Shown: positions 9,358 through 18,213 of the stretch, piece after piece
How the letters are laid out: every line of letters begins with the position of its first letter
Position numbering within the stretch: the first letter of the stretch is position 1
Origin: Lewinellaceae bacterium
GTDB taxonomy: Bacteria > Bacteroidota > Bacteroidia > Chitinophagales > Saprospiraceae
Direction of reading: 5' to 3'
Length of the DNA stretch: 64,000 bases
NCBI GenBank assembly: GCA_020636445.1
Contig: JACJXV010000005.1
Location: 1-64,000 of the forward strand
Made by a program: the position numbers and the translations under genes
Notes under the pieces: model-generated
What the model was told of the DNA's origin: nothing
What the model saw: only the letters and a program-made list of their open reading frames with translations
The model's database searches: none

Positions 9358-9996
9358 TTAGTCCAGATTCGGCTGTGGGGTTGTTCTCAGATAGGGCTTA
9401 ATTTTGGTGTGCCCCTTCGGGAATTTTGCCGGAATATCGGCATCGGCGATACTAGGCGAGATAACTACATCCTGCCCGTGCTGCCAATCCACCGGCGTTG
9501 CTACACTGTAGTTGTCGGTGAGCTGCAGGGAATCCAATACCCGCAGAATTTCATTAAAGTTGCGACCTGTGCTCGGGGGATAAGTCATTGTCAGGCGAAC
9601 CTTCTTGTTGGGGTCAATAATAAAAACCGTGCGGACGGTCGTTTTTTCCGTGGCATTAGGGTGAATCATATCGTACAACTCGGCCACTGAGCGGTTCTCA
9701 TCCGCAATGATTGGGAAATTCATCTTTACATGCTGTGTCTCCTCTATATCCTTAATCCAGGCGCGGTGGCTGTCTACAGGGTCGACGCTAAGGGCGATGA
9801 CCTTGGTGTTCCGTTTGGCAAATTCATCTTTAAGCTGGGCAGTTCGCCCCAGTTCGGTAGTGCAAACGGGGGTAAAATCAGCCGGATGGGAATATAGAAC
9901 CACCCAATGGTTGCCGGCCCACTGATGAAAATCAAGTTCCCCTTCGGAGGTCATAATGTGAAAATTGGGAGCAATGTCTCCTAGCCTGAGTGCCAT
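9358..9996 (-). CDS. 1-Cys peroxiredoxin (Prx6/AhpC-TSA family)
   Basis: Cytosolic thiol peroxidase reducing H2O2 or organic peroxides. From the ATG at 9996 the product has 212 residues and starts MALRLGDIAPNF, the normal Prx6 N-terminus. An upstream in-frame start at 10071 would add 25 unrelated residues and is rejected. The peroxidatic Cys is in the motif PADFTPVCTTELG near residue 46, followed by the Prx6-type segment SVDPVDSHRAWIKDI. The C-terminal extension with YPPSTGRNFNEILRVLDSLQ is also typical of Prx6. There is no resolving Cys in the usual 2-Cys position, so an external reductant is expected. Confidence 0.95.
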   Translation of the reverse strand: MALRLGDIAPNFHIMTSEGELDFHQWAGNHWVVLYSHPADFTPVCTTELGRTAQLKDEFAKRNTKVIALSVDPVDSHRAWIKDIEETQHVKMNFPIIADENRSVAELYDMIHPNATEKTTVRTVFIIDPNKKVRLTMTYPPSTGRNFNEILRVLDSLQLTDNYSVATPVDWQHGQDVVISPSIADADIPAKFPKGHTKIKPYLRTTPQPNLD

Positions 9997-10253
9997 AAAA
10001 GTAGTGTTTGGTGATAAAATTAGGGTAATTGACCATTTCGCATAGCTGCGCGCTGTTTTGGGGTTTCCCACTAAAAATATAAGTCATGGCTATTTCGCAG
10101 CAGATTTATAGATGCTTTTATATAACATTATCAGCCGGAATAGGGATGTAAGGAGAAGGTCTTTTTTTAACGATGGAAGGTTCTAACGTGAAATATGTAG
10201 TCATTGAAAATAACCGGCAGTAGAAAACTACAAGAATTGCTACTTTTAAAGAG

Positions 10254-12776
10254 ATGTGCTTTTCGATAATTAAGCGAAAAATTATGCTGTCTGTTCTACG
10301 AATAAGTTCTGCCTGGGGCCTGTTGTTTTGTACAGTTCAGTTGTGGAGCCAAACACAGGAGGCCTGGCTGAGAGTTAATCAGTTAGGCTACCAGGAAAAG
10401 GCGATTAAAGTGGCAGTACTGGTGAGTAAGGAGGTACTTCCCATAACGACGTTCACGTTACACGATGCCCTTACGGATCAGGTGGTGTGGAAAGGTAATG
10501 AACCACGGGCGATGGGGGCCTGGGCAGCCTTTACGCATAGCTGGCGCCTCGATTTCAGCACGGTGGAAAAGCCAGGGGTATACTATCTCCAGGTTGCCGA
10601 CATCCGATCGCCGGTTTTTCGCATTGATGATAATGTTTATGCGGGGTCAGCAGATTTTTTGCTACGCTATATGCGCCAGCAACGCAGTGGGTACAACCCG
10701 TATTTGCAGGATAGCTGCCATACCCATGATGGATTTATCGTTTATCATCCGGATCCCTCTAAGGATTCTACGCGGATCGATGTGGCCGGCGGCTGGCACG
10801 ACGCCTCGGATTATTTGCAATACCTGCCGACCAGTGCCAATGCCATCGTTCAGATGCTTTTTGCCTATCAGCAGAACCCTGGGAGTTTTGGCGATGCCTA
10901 TGCGGCGAATGGCCTGCCGGGGGCAAATGGTATTCCTGATATAATCGATGAGGCAAAATGGGGAATGGACTGGCTCTTAAAAATGAACCCTGGCCCAGGC
11001 GAGTACTATAATCAGATTGCCGACGACCGCGATCACCGAGGAATGCGCCTGCCTACACTTGATACCTTTACCTATGCCAATAACCAGGGGTTAGCGCGGC
11101 CTGCTTATTTTATCACGGGCCAGCCGCAAGGAGCTTTCAAATATAAAAACCGTACGGAAGGGGTGGCCTCTTCGGCGGGTAAATTCGCTGCTGCTTTTGC
11201 GTTAGGCAGTGACGTATTGGCGCCTTTTTTTCCGGAATATGCTGCCGGTCTGCTCCCGCGGGCGCAGGATGCATTTGAATTTGGCCAACGTTTTCCAGGT
11301 GCCACCCAAACAGCTCCTTGCCGGGCACCCTACTTTTATGAAGAGAGCAATTGGGTAGACGATATGGAGCTGGCCGCTATTTTATTGCACCGCCATTTTC
11401 CGGAAAACGGGCACCTGGCGGAAGCTGTAGAATATGGTCGAACGGAACCTGTTACCCCCTGGATGGGGGCCGATACGGCCCATCATTACCAGTGGTATCC
11501 CTTTGTAAACCTGGGCCATTATCAGGTTGCGGCACAACCCGAAGGTATTGCGGAACAGTTTCAGGGATTTATGCGCCTGGGGATTGAACGAGTCTATGAT
11601 CGAGGAAAAAATAACCCCTTTCTTTTTGGTGTACCTTTTATTTGGTGCTCGAACAACCTGGTTGCCGCCCTGCTCACCCAATGCCATTTGTACCAAACGC
11701 TTACGGGGGATACGCAATATGCGGAAATGGAAGCCGCCCTGCGCGATTGGCTCTTTGGCTGTAATCCCTGGGGAACGAGCATGATCTATGGGCTGCCGAA
11801 GGGAGGTATTTCACCCAAGGATCCCCATTCAGCTTTTACCCACTTGTATGATTATCCGATTGACGGGGGGCTGGTGGATGGTCCGGTATACGGTTCGATT
11901 TGGAATCGTCTGATTGGAATTACGCTTTATGAACCTGATGAGTTTGCTACGTTTCAATCGGATTTAGTGGTTTACCATGATGACTATGGCGACTATTCTA
12001 CCAATGAGCCCACCATGGACGGGACGGCCAGCCTGACTTATTACCTGGGAGCGTTAGAGGCTGCCGCTACTGGCCACTCTTTGGGTATCCGGGATGCTGC
12101 TGGCGCCCGGGTGCGGGGCGATGTGGAAAGGCAGGAAGTACATTTGCTATTTACCGGTCACGAATACGCTGAAGGCATTCCCCTGATCCGCAAGGCACTC
12201 CGGCGGGCCGGTGCCAAAGCGACCTTCTTCTTTACCGGCGATTTTATGCGAAGTTACCCCCAAGATGTCAGAGGGTTACTCGCAGATGGCCATTACGTAG
12301 GCCCGCACTCCGATAAGCATCTGTTGTACTGTGATTGGAATCGACGGGATTCTACGTTGGTGACCCGGGATTCCTTTTGGCAGGATTTGCGGGCAAACTA
12401 CGCGGAACTTCAACGTTTGGGCGGTGAACTGGCTAATCCGCAAACGTTGGTCGCCCCTTATGAATGGTACAACCAGGAAGTAATTAGCTGGTGCAATTTA
12501 GCGGGCTGGGAGGTACTCAATTTTACCCCCGGAATTGGACTTAATGCCGATTACACCTACCCCGGGCTTGACAATTACCGAACGTCGGAAGAATTATGGG
12601 AACGGCTATGGCGGTGGGAAGCTAATGATCCGCATGGGTTGAATGGTGTACTACCTTTGCTTCACGTAGGAGTGGACCCTCGACGACCGGATCCTTTTTA
12701 CCGCCGCCTGCCACAATTGCTGCGGGCACTGAAAAAGAAAGGGTACGCGGTAACCTTGCCGGAGGGGCTGAAGTAA
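10254..12776 (+). CDS. Glycoside hydrolase family 9 enzyme fused to a NodB-like polysaccharide deacetylase domain
   Basis: An 840-residue secreted enzyme. After a signal peptide comes an immunoglobulin-like CelD_N domain (~36-125, beginning RVNQLGYQ). Next is a GH9 (alpha/alpha)6-barrel (~130-605) with the catalytic Asp region GGWHDASDY (Asp183/Asp186), the motif CNPWGTSMIYGLP, and the general acid in YSTNEPTMDG (Glu585). Residues ~625-840 form a NodB-like deacetylase domain with the metal motif H-x3-H (His685, His689 in GPHSDKHLLY). Its first motif reads FTGHEYAEG, not the usual TFDDG. GH9 members cleave beta-1,4-glucans or related chains; the second domain would remove acyl groups. An internal ATG at 10284 is an alternative start and would suit a weak -7 box at 10241-10248. 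There is no T9SS sorting domain. Confidence 0.9.
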   Translation: MCFSIIKRKIMLSVLRISSAWGLLFCTVQLWSQTQEAWLRVNQLGYQEKAIKVAVLVSKEVLPITTFTLHDALTDQVVWKGNEPRAMGAWAAFTHSWRLDFSTVEKPGVYYLQVADIRSPVFRIDDNVYAGSADFLLRYMRQQRSGYNPYLQDSCHTHDGFIVYHPDPSKDSTRIDVAGGWHDASDYLQYLPTSANAIVQMLFAYQQNPGSFGDAYAANGLPGANGIPDIIDEAKWGMDWLLKMNPGPGEYYNQIADDRDHRGMRLPTLDTFTYANNQGLARPAYFITGQPQGAFKYKNRTEGVASSAGKFAAAFALGSDVLAPFFPEYAAGLLPRAQDAFEFGQRFPGATQTAPCRAPYFYEESNWVDDMELAAILLHRHFPENGHLAEAVEYGRTEPVTPWMGADTAHHYQWYPFVNLGHYQVAAQPEGIAEQFQGFMRLGIERVYDRGKNNPFLFGVPFIWCSNNLVAALLTQCHLYQTLTGDTQYAEMEAALRDWLFGCNPWGTSMIYGLPKGGISPKDPHSAFTHLYDYPIDGGLVDGPVYGSIWNRLIGITLYEPDEFATFQSDLVVYHDDYGDYSTNEPTMDGTASLTYYLGALEAAATGHSLGIRDAAGARVRGDVERQEVHLLFTGHEYAEGIPLIRKALRRAGAKATFFFTGDFMRSYPQDVRGLLADGHYVGPHSDKHLLYCDWNRRDSTLVTRDSFWQDLRANYAELQRLGGELANPQTLVAPYEWYNQEVISWCNLAGWEVLNFTPGIGLNADYTYPGLDNYRTSEELWERLWRWEANDPHGLNGVLPLLHVGVDPRRPDPFYRRLPQLLRALKKKGYAVTLPEGLK

Positions 12777-12810
12777 AAAGAAAACCCCCTTGATCACCAG
12801 ACCAAGGGGG
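12776..12810 (-). terminator. Intrinsic terminator of the MBL-fold gene
   Basis: Perfect 8-bp stem CCCCCTTG/CAAGGGGG (12785-12792 with 12803-12810). Read on the minus strand it is followed by TTTTCTTTTT, the expected U-rich tail. It lies downstream of the minus-strand gene at 12880 and may also stop read-through from the GH9 gene. Confidence 0.75.
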
Positions 12811-12879
12811 TAGGGGAGAAATACTGTTATCGGGAGTTTGTTATCCGCCGAGGGAGGACTTGCAGCGCTCACCGGTGGT

Positions 12880-13782
12880 TTACTTTCCGTACTCCACAAA
12901 GGCCGCTTTGATGGAGCGCTCGATGCCGCCGCCCGTCCATTCTTCAGCCTTGGGAATTACTTTCGTTTGCTCGATTACCTGTTCTTCGGTGAGGCCTTTT
13001 TTGATTTGCTTTTTGACATGCTGGCGCAGCCGATTCAGGTAATTACGCATGGCCAGTAAATCATCGTGGTTAATGATGATTGGATAATTATCGCCCGAAT
13101 GCCCACAGACAAAAGCGGTGTCCTTATCGTAATGCTTCCGGATTTGGCTGAGCACCTCAATCCAACTATCGATAGAAGCACCGGCACTCGTGTCGATGTA
13201 GGGGAAACGCCGATTGAAGACCAAATCGCCCAGGTGAGCAATATTGGCATTTTCGAAGTGAATTACGGCATCGCCATCCGTATGGGCGCGGCCAAAATAG
13301 CGGGCACTCAATACTTCACCGGCAACAGCTTGCGACCAGTCGGTTTGAAAGGTTGTATCGGCAAACAATTGGTTCGCCTCACTATTGGCGGCCTTAGCAG
13401 CACGTTCCTGGTTGGCCCGGCAGTTGACATGCCCAACTACCTTATCCACTAACCCCTTGAAGGCAATGTTACCTGCCGTATGATCCCCATGGTGATGGGT
13501 GTTGATCAGCAGGTCTACCCGGTGACTGGTTTTTTCGCGCAGTTGGGTCAGGAGATTATTCGCTTGCTCGGGGAATTGCGTATCGACCACCACCAGCGCA
13601 TCGGGCGTAGCATACCAGGCGATGGTGCCACCGCGTTCGGTGTAAATGCCGACATTGCCGCGTAATAGTTTCATTTCACCAGCCGGATTGGCGGCGATAG
13701 CTGCCAGCAGGCTTTTTTGCCAGGGAAGCAAACTGGCTCCGGCCAGAAGCGCTGAGCGCTGGAGGAAATTTCTACGATCCAT
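12880..13782 (-). CDS. Exported MBL-fold metallohydrolase
   Basis: A 300-residue metallo-beta-lactamase-fold protein. The N-terminus MDRRNFLQRSALLAGAS is a twin-arginine-type signal, implying export of a folded, metal-loaded enzyme. The zinc-binding signature is THHHGDH (near residue 96), with further ligand candidates in FGRAHTDGDAV and in FVCGHSGDN. The domain layout resembles the subclass B3/flavoprotein-like and quinoprotein-relay MBL proteins, not a true beta-lactamase. The substrate is not evident. It is a single-gene unit with its own terminator and a 273-bp spacer to the next minus-strand gene. Confidence 0.9.
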   Translation of the reverse strand: MDRRNFLQRSALLAGASLLPWQKSLLAAIAANPAGEMKLLRGNVGIYTERGGTIAWYATPDALVVVDTQFPEQANNLLTQLREKTSHRVDLLINTHHHGDHTAGNIAFKGLVDKVVGHVNCRANQERAAKAANSEANQLFADTTFQTDWSQAVAGEVLSARYFGRAHTDGDAVIHFENANIAHLGDLVFNRRFPYIDTSAGASIDSWIEVLSQIRKHYDKDTAFVCGHSGDNYPIIINHDDLLAMRNYLNRLRQHVKKQIKKGLTEEQVIEQTKVIPKAEEWTGGGIERSIKAAFVEYGK

Positions 13783-13915
13783 AGGTAAAGTGTAAGGTTA
13801 GTGTGAACAATGGGTTTGGCAGAACGGAGGCTTAGTTGTTTGTAGGCATAAGAACTGGAGACGAGGTTTTGTTCCGCTAAAAGCCTGTTTTTTTGTGTAG
13901 GCTGGAAAATTGGCC

Positions 13916-13954
13916 GTGATTGCCAGTAAAGAGGTTATCTTTCACAGCAATCAC
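13916..13954. repeat. Short inverted repeat upstream of the MBL-fold gene
   Basis: GTGATTGC (13916-13923) and GCAATCAC (13947-13954) form a perfect 8-bp inverted repeat with a 23-base spacer in the gap between the DUF393 and MBL-fold genes. It could be an operator or a weak hairpin. It lies 134 bases before the MBL gene start. Confidence 0.3.
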
Positions 13955-13982
13955 CGCCCGCCTCAGCAGCGCTACGCTGGGT

Positions 13983-14015
13983 AAAAAAACGAAACGGGTC
14001 AAGAAACCCCGTTTC
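13983..14015 (-). terminator. Intrinsic terminator of the DUF393 gene
   Basis: Stem GAAACGGG/CCCGTTTC (13991-13998 with 14008-14015) followed, on the minus strand, by G and seven T residues (13983-13989). It ends the transcript of the minus-strand gene at 14056. Confidence 0.8.
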
Positions 14016-14055
14016 CAAACTATCTGCGCTTAAGGCTTATTTATCGCAACATGAA

Positions 14056-14487
14056 TCAGGTACCCAAAAAGCGCTGCCGTAAATCGGGGGTGGGGAGCCA
14101 GCACTGGTCTTTTTTTCCGAACCATCGATACCGATTGGCGGCAATGAAGTTGTAAATACCATCGCGGAGGAATCGTGGGACTACCTGGCCTACGTTGCCC
14201 AGTAAGGGCCAGGCGCTACCCAGGTGTTTGGTCACCTGAAGCGGGGCTGAAGAATGGGTATACGCTTTTCCTTCGTCGATAAGAACAACGGTGTTCAGTG
14301 CTGCCGGATCGAGGTTAAATTCGGTAAGCAGCGCCTGACCTACATCCGATTGCAGGGAAGCGAAGCGGAATTTTCCTTCCGGGTCGTGCTCAATGACCCA
14401 CTGTACAGAACTATTGCACAAGTTGCAAACCCCATCAAACAGCAGGATGGGTTTGTCGCGCGGGATTGTGGTTTGCAAATTTTCCAT
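14056..14487 (-). CDS. DUF393 (DCC) thiol-disulfide oxidoreductase-like protein
   Basis: A 143-residue protein of the DCC1/DUF393 family, which is predicted from fold and the Cys pair to be a thioredoxin-like thiol-disulfide oxidoreductase. The family motif is complete near the N-terminus (LLFDGVCNLCNSSVQW, C-x2-C at about residues 21-24). The conserved RFASLQSDVGQ and the C-terminal NRYRWFGKKDQCWLP region are also present. No signal peptide is seen. It is followed by an intrinsic terminator and preceded by an SRPBCC gene on the same strand, 71 bases away. Its partner protein is unknown. Confidence 0.88.
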   Translation of the reverse strand: MENLQTTIPRDKPILLFDGVCNLCNSSVQWVIEHDPEGKFRFASLQSDVGQALLTEFNLDPAALNTVVLIDEGKAYTHSSAPLQVTKHLGSAWPLLGNVGQVVPRFLRDGIYNFIAANRYRWFGKKDQCWLPTPDLRQRFLGT

Positions 14488-14558
14488 AAATGTTTAACAA
14501 TAGGATTGATCCATTGTTTTTATACGATCAGATCCATAATCCGCCAGAATAAAAAAGC

Positions 14559-15020
14559 TTATAGCTCCAATTTAGCTTTGAGGTTATCCAGGCTTTTTGC
14601 CATATCCTTACCAAGCATTTTCTGAAAAAGAAATTTAAATAAACTCATAGGGAATTTAGTAGGCCCCTTAAAGTTCCAGGTAACCTTAGTTTGGTTTTCC
14701 TGGACGGGATGGAGTACAAAAGCAGATTGGGCAATATTCTTCATCGGCCGCTCAAATCGTAATTCGTACGCCATGAATTCCCCCTCTTTCATGTTCTTTA
14801 TTTCCTGACTGCCTGCGCCTACATTTTTAAGTTGGCTATCCCAGGAATAGATAAATCCGACCGTTCCATCAATGCCACTTTCGCTTGTTTTTTGCTGTGG
14901 GTCGGCCATATTCCAAACGCTGAATTGATTTTGGTTTTTGACGTATTTGAGGTATTCATAAACTTCACTCTGCGGACGGTCAATAATAATGGATTGTTCC
15001 ACCTGTAATTGTTTGGCCAT
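14559..15020 (-). CDS. SRPBCC-family (START-like) lipid/hydrophobic ligand-binding protein
   Basis: A 153-residue protein when started at the ATG at 15020 (MAKQLQVEQSIII); the in-frame ATG at 15056 would reach close to radA and is less likely. The pattern is that of the polyketide cyclase/SRPBCC helix-grip fold: an N-terminal strand VEQSIIIDRPQSEVYEYLKY, a central beta sheet (VGFIYSWDS, AYELRFERP, TKVTWNFKG), and a long C-terminal helix (LGKDMAKSLDNLKAKL). Members bind hydrophobic ligands or act as toxin-like or stress proteins; the ligand here is unknown. It may be co-transcribed with radA, 59 bases upstream. Confidence 0.83.
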   Translation of the reverse strand: MAKQLQVEQSIIIDRPQSEVYEYLKYVKNQNQFSVWNMADPQQKTSESGIDGTVGFIYSWDSQLKNVGAGSQEIKNMKEGEFMAYELRFERPMKNIAQSAFVLHPVQENQTKVTWNFKGPTKFPMSLFKFLFQKMLGKDMAKSLDNLKAKLEL

Positions 15021-15079
15021 GGTTTTGTGTTTTGCGTCAATGATGGATATGTGCATGCCCGTTCTCCCGGCGCAAGGTA

Positions 15080-16459
15080 TCAGGTAAATAAGGTCCGGTA
15101 CAATTCTTCCAGTTTACCCAGCGGCTTGATGGCAATCTGGAAGCGTTTGGGATCCAGCCCTTTGAGGTTGTATTTGGAAATATAAATTTCCTTAAAGCCG
15201 AGGCGGTCAGCTTCCTGAATGCGTTGTTCGATGCGGTTGACAGCACGAATTTCTCCACTAAGTCCGATTTCACCCGCAAAGCATATTTTAGGAGGAATGG
15301 CTACATCTTCCAGGGAAGAGATCAGGGCGGCAACAATAGCCATATCGATAGCGGGGTCATCGACGCGGATACCGCCGGCGATATTGAGAAAAACATCACT
15401 TTGGCCAAAAGGAAAACCGCCCCGCTTTTCCAACACCGCCAGGAGCATACTTAGCCGCCGCAGGTCGAAGCCGGTAGCGCTACGCTGCGGCGTACCATAA
15501 ACGGCCTTACTAACCAACGCCTGGGTCTCAATCAACATGGGGCGCATGCCTTCCATGGTTGCCGCAACGGCTGAGCCGCTAAGGTCTTCATCTTTTTGGG
15601 AAAGCAATAATTCCGAGGGGTTGCTCACTTCGCGGAGCCCGCCGGTCTGCATTTCATAAATCCCCATCTCGTCGGTAGAACCAAAGCGGTTTTTCAGGGT
15701 GCGCAGGATGCGGTAGGTGTAATGCTGGTCGCCCTCAAACTGCAATACCGCATCAACGATGTGTTCCAGTAATTTGGGCCCCGCAATGGCACCATCTTTC
15801 GTTATATGGCCTATGATGAATACGGGAATATTGGTTGTCTTGGCAAAACGCTGCAGTTCGCCGGCGCACTCCCGCACCTGGGAAATCGAGCCTGGCATGG
15901 CATCGATGAACGGCACGGAAAGTGTCTGGATGGAATCGGCGATGAGCAAGTCTGGCTCCAAGTCCTGGGCATAGGTACAAATCTTCGTTACATTGGTTTC
16001 GGTAAGCACATAGCATTGACTGGCCTGACCGCCAATCCGGTCGGCCCGCATTTTAATCTGTTCTTCACTTTCTTCACCGGAAACATAAAGCACCTTGGCG
16101 GGTAGGCGGGTAGCTAGTTGTAGCAGTAAGGTGGATTTACCTATGCCCGGTTGCCCGCCGATCAGAACGAGGGATCCGCTGACAATACCTCCACCGAGTA
16201 CGCGATTGAGTTCCCCATCGGGGGTAGTCAGCCGCCGGGTATTGCTTGCCTGGATTTCAGGGAGGGCTACCGGGCGAGGACCGGTTGAGCTGATGGATGG
16301 GCTTTTCCAGGCTCCGCGGCCGGTTTCCTGGCCGCTATCCCGCATGATGACTTCTTCCTGATACGTATTCCACTCATCGCAGGAGGGACATTTACCAACC
16401 CATTTGGGAGAGGTGGCACCGCAGGAGGTGCAGGCGAATATTTTTTTTACTTTGGCCAC
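15080..16459 (-). CDS. radA: DNA repair protein RadA (Sms)
   Basis: Branch-migration ATPase that works with RecA in recombinational repair. A GTG start at 16459 is chosen because it gives the canonical N-terminus (AKVKKIFACTSCG) and a normal length of 459 residues. A longer open frame to 16645 would overlap the neighbouring acetyltransferase gene. Domains in order: a four-Cys zinc finger (CTSCG...CPSCDEW), the RecA-like ATPase with Walker A GGQPGIGKST, the RadA-specific motif KNRFGSTDEMG, and a C-terminal Lon-protease-like domain (~residues 285-459, IDMAIVAALISS and FAGEIGLSGEIRAV). All signature motifs are intact. Confidence 0.96.
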   Translation of the reverse strand: MAKVKKIFACTSCGATSPKWVGKCPSCDEWNTYQEEVIMRDSGQETGRGAWKSPSISSTGPRPVALPEIQASNTRRLTTPDGELNRVLGGGIVSGSLVLIGGQPGIGKSTLLLQLATRLPAKVLYVSGEESEEQIKMRADRIGGQASQCYVLTETNVTKICTYAQDLEPDLLIADSIQTLSVPFIDAMPGSISQVRECAGELQRFAKTTNIPVFIIGHITKDGAIAGPKLLEHIVDAVLQFEGDQHYTYRILRTLKNRFGSTDEMGIYEMQTGGLREVSNPSELLLSQKDEDLSGSAVAATMEGMRPMLIETQALVSKAVYGTPQRSATGFDLRRLSMLLAVLEKRGGFPFGQSDVFLNIAGGIRVDDPAIDMAIVAALISSLEDVAIPPKICFAGEIGLSGEIRAVNRIEQRIQEADRLGFKEIYISKYNLKGLDPKRFQIAIKPLGKLEELYRTLFT

Positions 16460-16577
16460 GGTATCGGGTTTTTGCTGGCCCTGCTGTTGGGAAAGCCAAG
16501 GTACAACGTTTTTGGGAAATGTAGCTTGCAGAACGGGGAGGGTACTTGCTTTGTCTAATACTATCGGCAGGATTGAC

Positions 16578-17147
16578 TTAATCGGATTGTCCCCCGCGCC
16601 AGTCCCATAAAACGACAACCCAGGCAGGTTTGCCAGGCTCTCCATAGGTATGGATTTCCTGAAACCCTACCCGGCGGTGAGCCTGGCGGGAGCGCAGGTT
16701 ATGGGCAGCAATTTCCGTAATGGCAAAGGCATACTTTTCCTGGTAATGTTCGCGATACGCATGATAACAGGCATCAAACACTCCTTGCCCGCGGTAGTTT
16801 TTATCCACACAGGCTTGCCCTACCAATAAATAGGAATAGTCGGAAATGGGTCTGCCGGCATAAGGCAGGGTATCAAAAACCTGAAACATGGGATAGATTA
16901 AGGGGATTTCCCAGCGCGATCCTTTGGTCATCGCCAGGAGATACCCCACTACCCGGTCCTGGTCTTTGGCAATGATATGCCGTTCCCGGTCATTGAGTTT
17001 TCGGAGTAATTCCAGGCTATGCTGAAGCGTGACGAAACCTTGTTCCTGGATTTCATCTGGGGACAGGTATTGAGCCAGATTCGCTTGTTGCAATTCCAGA
17101 ATACCCTGGAGATCTGCGGGCGTGGTAGCAAGGGTGTAGGTTACCAT
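16578..17147 (-). CDS. GNAT-family N-acetyltransferase
   Basis: A 189-residue acetyl-CoA-dependent N-acetyltransferase of the GNAT superfamily. The acetyl-CoA-binding motif A is recognisable as ACVDKNYRGQGVFDACY (V-x-x-x-x-R-G-x-G-type loop), followed by motif B near AITEIAAHNLRSRQAHRRVGF. The acceptor cannot be predicted: both small molecules and protein N-termini are possible. The gene ends 118 bases before radA on the same strand, with no clear terminator, so read-through is possible. Confidence 0.88.
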   Translation of the reverse strand: MVTYTLATTPADLQGILELQQANLAQYLSPDEIQEQGFVTLQHSLELLRKLNDRERHIIAKDQDRVVGYLLAMTKGSRWEIPLIYPMFQVFDTLPYAGRPISDYSYLLVGQACVDKNYRGQGVFDACYHAYREHYQEKYAFAITEIAAHNLRSRQAHRRVGFQEIHTYGEPGKPAWVVVLWDWRGGQSD

Positions 17148-17294
17148 ATTGGCTGGGAGGAGGTTGACAAAGAATAAGGTTGAGAACCTCCAAATTAAGT
17201 GATAGGCTGGAAAGCTGCAACTGGGGCATGTGCCTGGCTAAAACCACCGAATGGGCAATGTGAAATCCGGCGTTATTATAGTTGGCCGAGGGGA

Positions 17295-18206
17295 TTATTC
17301 GCCTGATTGCTTCCAGGTAAATCCGAAAACATCGGGCCGTTGGTAATGACCGATGGCATCGAAGTCGAGGCGACTTTTGGTGAGACTGTTGCGGTCAATT
17401 TCAGCAAAAAGGATGCCGGGTTCATCCCATAACGGCCCGGCGACAATCCGCCCCAAGGGATCGACAATAACACTGCCACCACGGCAAACAGGGTCAGGAA
17501 GAGCCGCGAGATAAGCCTCCGGGTAATGTTCGGGGCGAACCCACTGGTTGCAGCCCAGCACATAACAACGACCTTCGCAGGCGATATGCTGCAGGGTAGC
17601 GAGCCAGGTTTCCCGCTGGTCGGCGGTAGGCGCCAGGTAGATTTCAATACCTTGCTCATAGAGGGCATAACGGGCCAGTGGCATATAATTTTCCCAACAA
17701 ATCAACCCTCCAAGGTTACCCAGCGGAGTAGCGTGGACGTGAAGGTCATCGCCGGCACCTTCTCCCCAAACAATGCGTTCAGAAGCCGTAGGTTTAAGCT
17801 TGCGATGGCGGCCCGCCAGTAGCCCCTCCGGGCTGAAGTAAAGGAGGGAACAGTACAAAGTGCCATGATTGGCGGTCCGCTCGGTAACCCCTACTGCTAA
17901 CCATACCTGGTATTGTTGGGCCAGGGAGGCCAGCCGGTCGGTGACCGGACCCGGTACCTCTACGGAGCTATTGACATAGGCCAACCACTCCTCCCGGCCT
18001 GCTTCACTCCGACTGCCAATGACTGCACCGAAGGTTAGTCCGCGCGGATAACCGGGAAGAAAAGATTCCGGAAAAACGACCAATTGAGCGCCACCGGCGG
18101 CGGCCTGAGCTAAGTTTTGTTCCAGGATTTGCAAGGACCTGTCCAGGTCAAAGAGATAAGGTGCGGCCTGCACCACGGCTACCCGGGCGACATTTGATGT
18201 GTTCAT
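17295..18206 (-). CDS. Nitrilase / carbon-nitrogen hydrolase
   Basis: A 303-residue enzyme of the nitrilase superfamily, probably branch 1 (true nitrilases, R-CN to R-COOH plus NH3). The catalytic triad is visible: Glu in VVFPESFLPGYPRG, Lys in GRHRKLKPTASE, and Cys in GGLICWENYMP. The conserved His-Arg-Lys-Leu-Lys-Pro-Thr segment and the Trp-Glu-Asn after the Cys are typical of aromatic/aliphatic nitrilases, not amidases. Length is slightly below the usual 330-360. It sits only 7 bases downstream of a flavin reductase-family gene on the same strand, so the two are likely co-transcribed and may act in one catabolic step series. Confidence 0.9.
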   Translation of the reverse strand: MNTSNVARVAVVQAAPYLFDLDRSLQILEQNLAQAAAGGAQLVVFPESFLPGYPRGLTFGAVIGSRSEAGREEWLAYVNSSVEVPGPVTDRLASLAQQYQVWLAVGVTERTANHGTLYCSLLYFSPEGLLAGRHRKLKPTASERIVWGEGAGDDLHVHATPLGNLGGLICWENYMPLARYALYEQGIEIYLAPTADQRETWLATLQHIACEGRCYVLGCNQWVRPEHYPEAYLAALPDPVCRGGSVIVDPLGRIVAGPLWDEPGILFAEIDRNSLTKSRLDFDAIGHYQRPDVFGFTWKQSGE

Positions 18207-18213
18207 AAATCAG

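Noticed and set aside
16460..16645. Upstream in-frame extension of radA (62 residues).
   Set aside because: It overlaps the acetyltransferase gene and precedes the canonical RadA N-terminus; the GTG at 16459 gives normal length and sequence.
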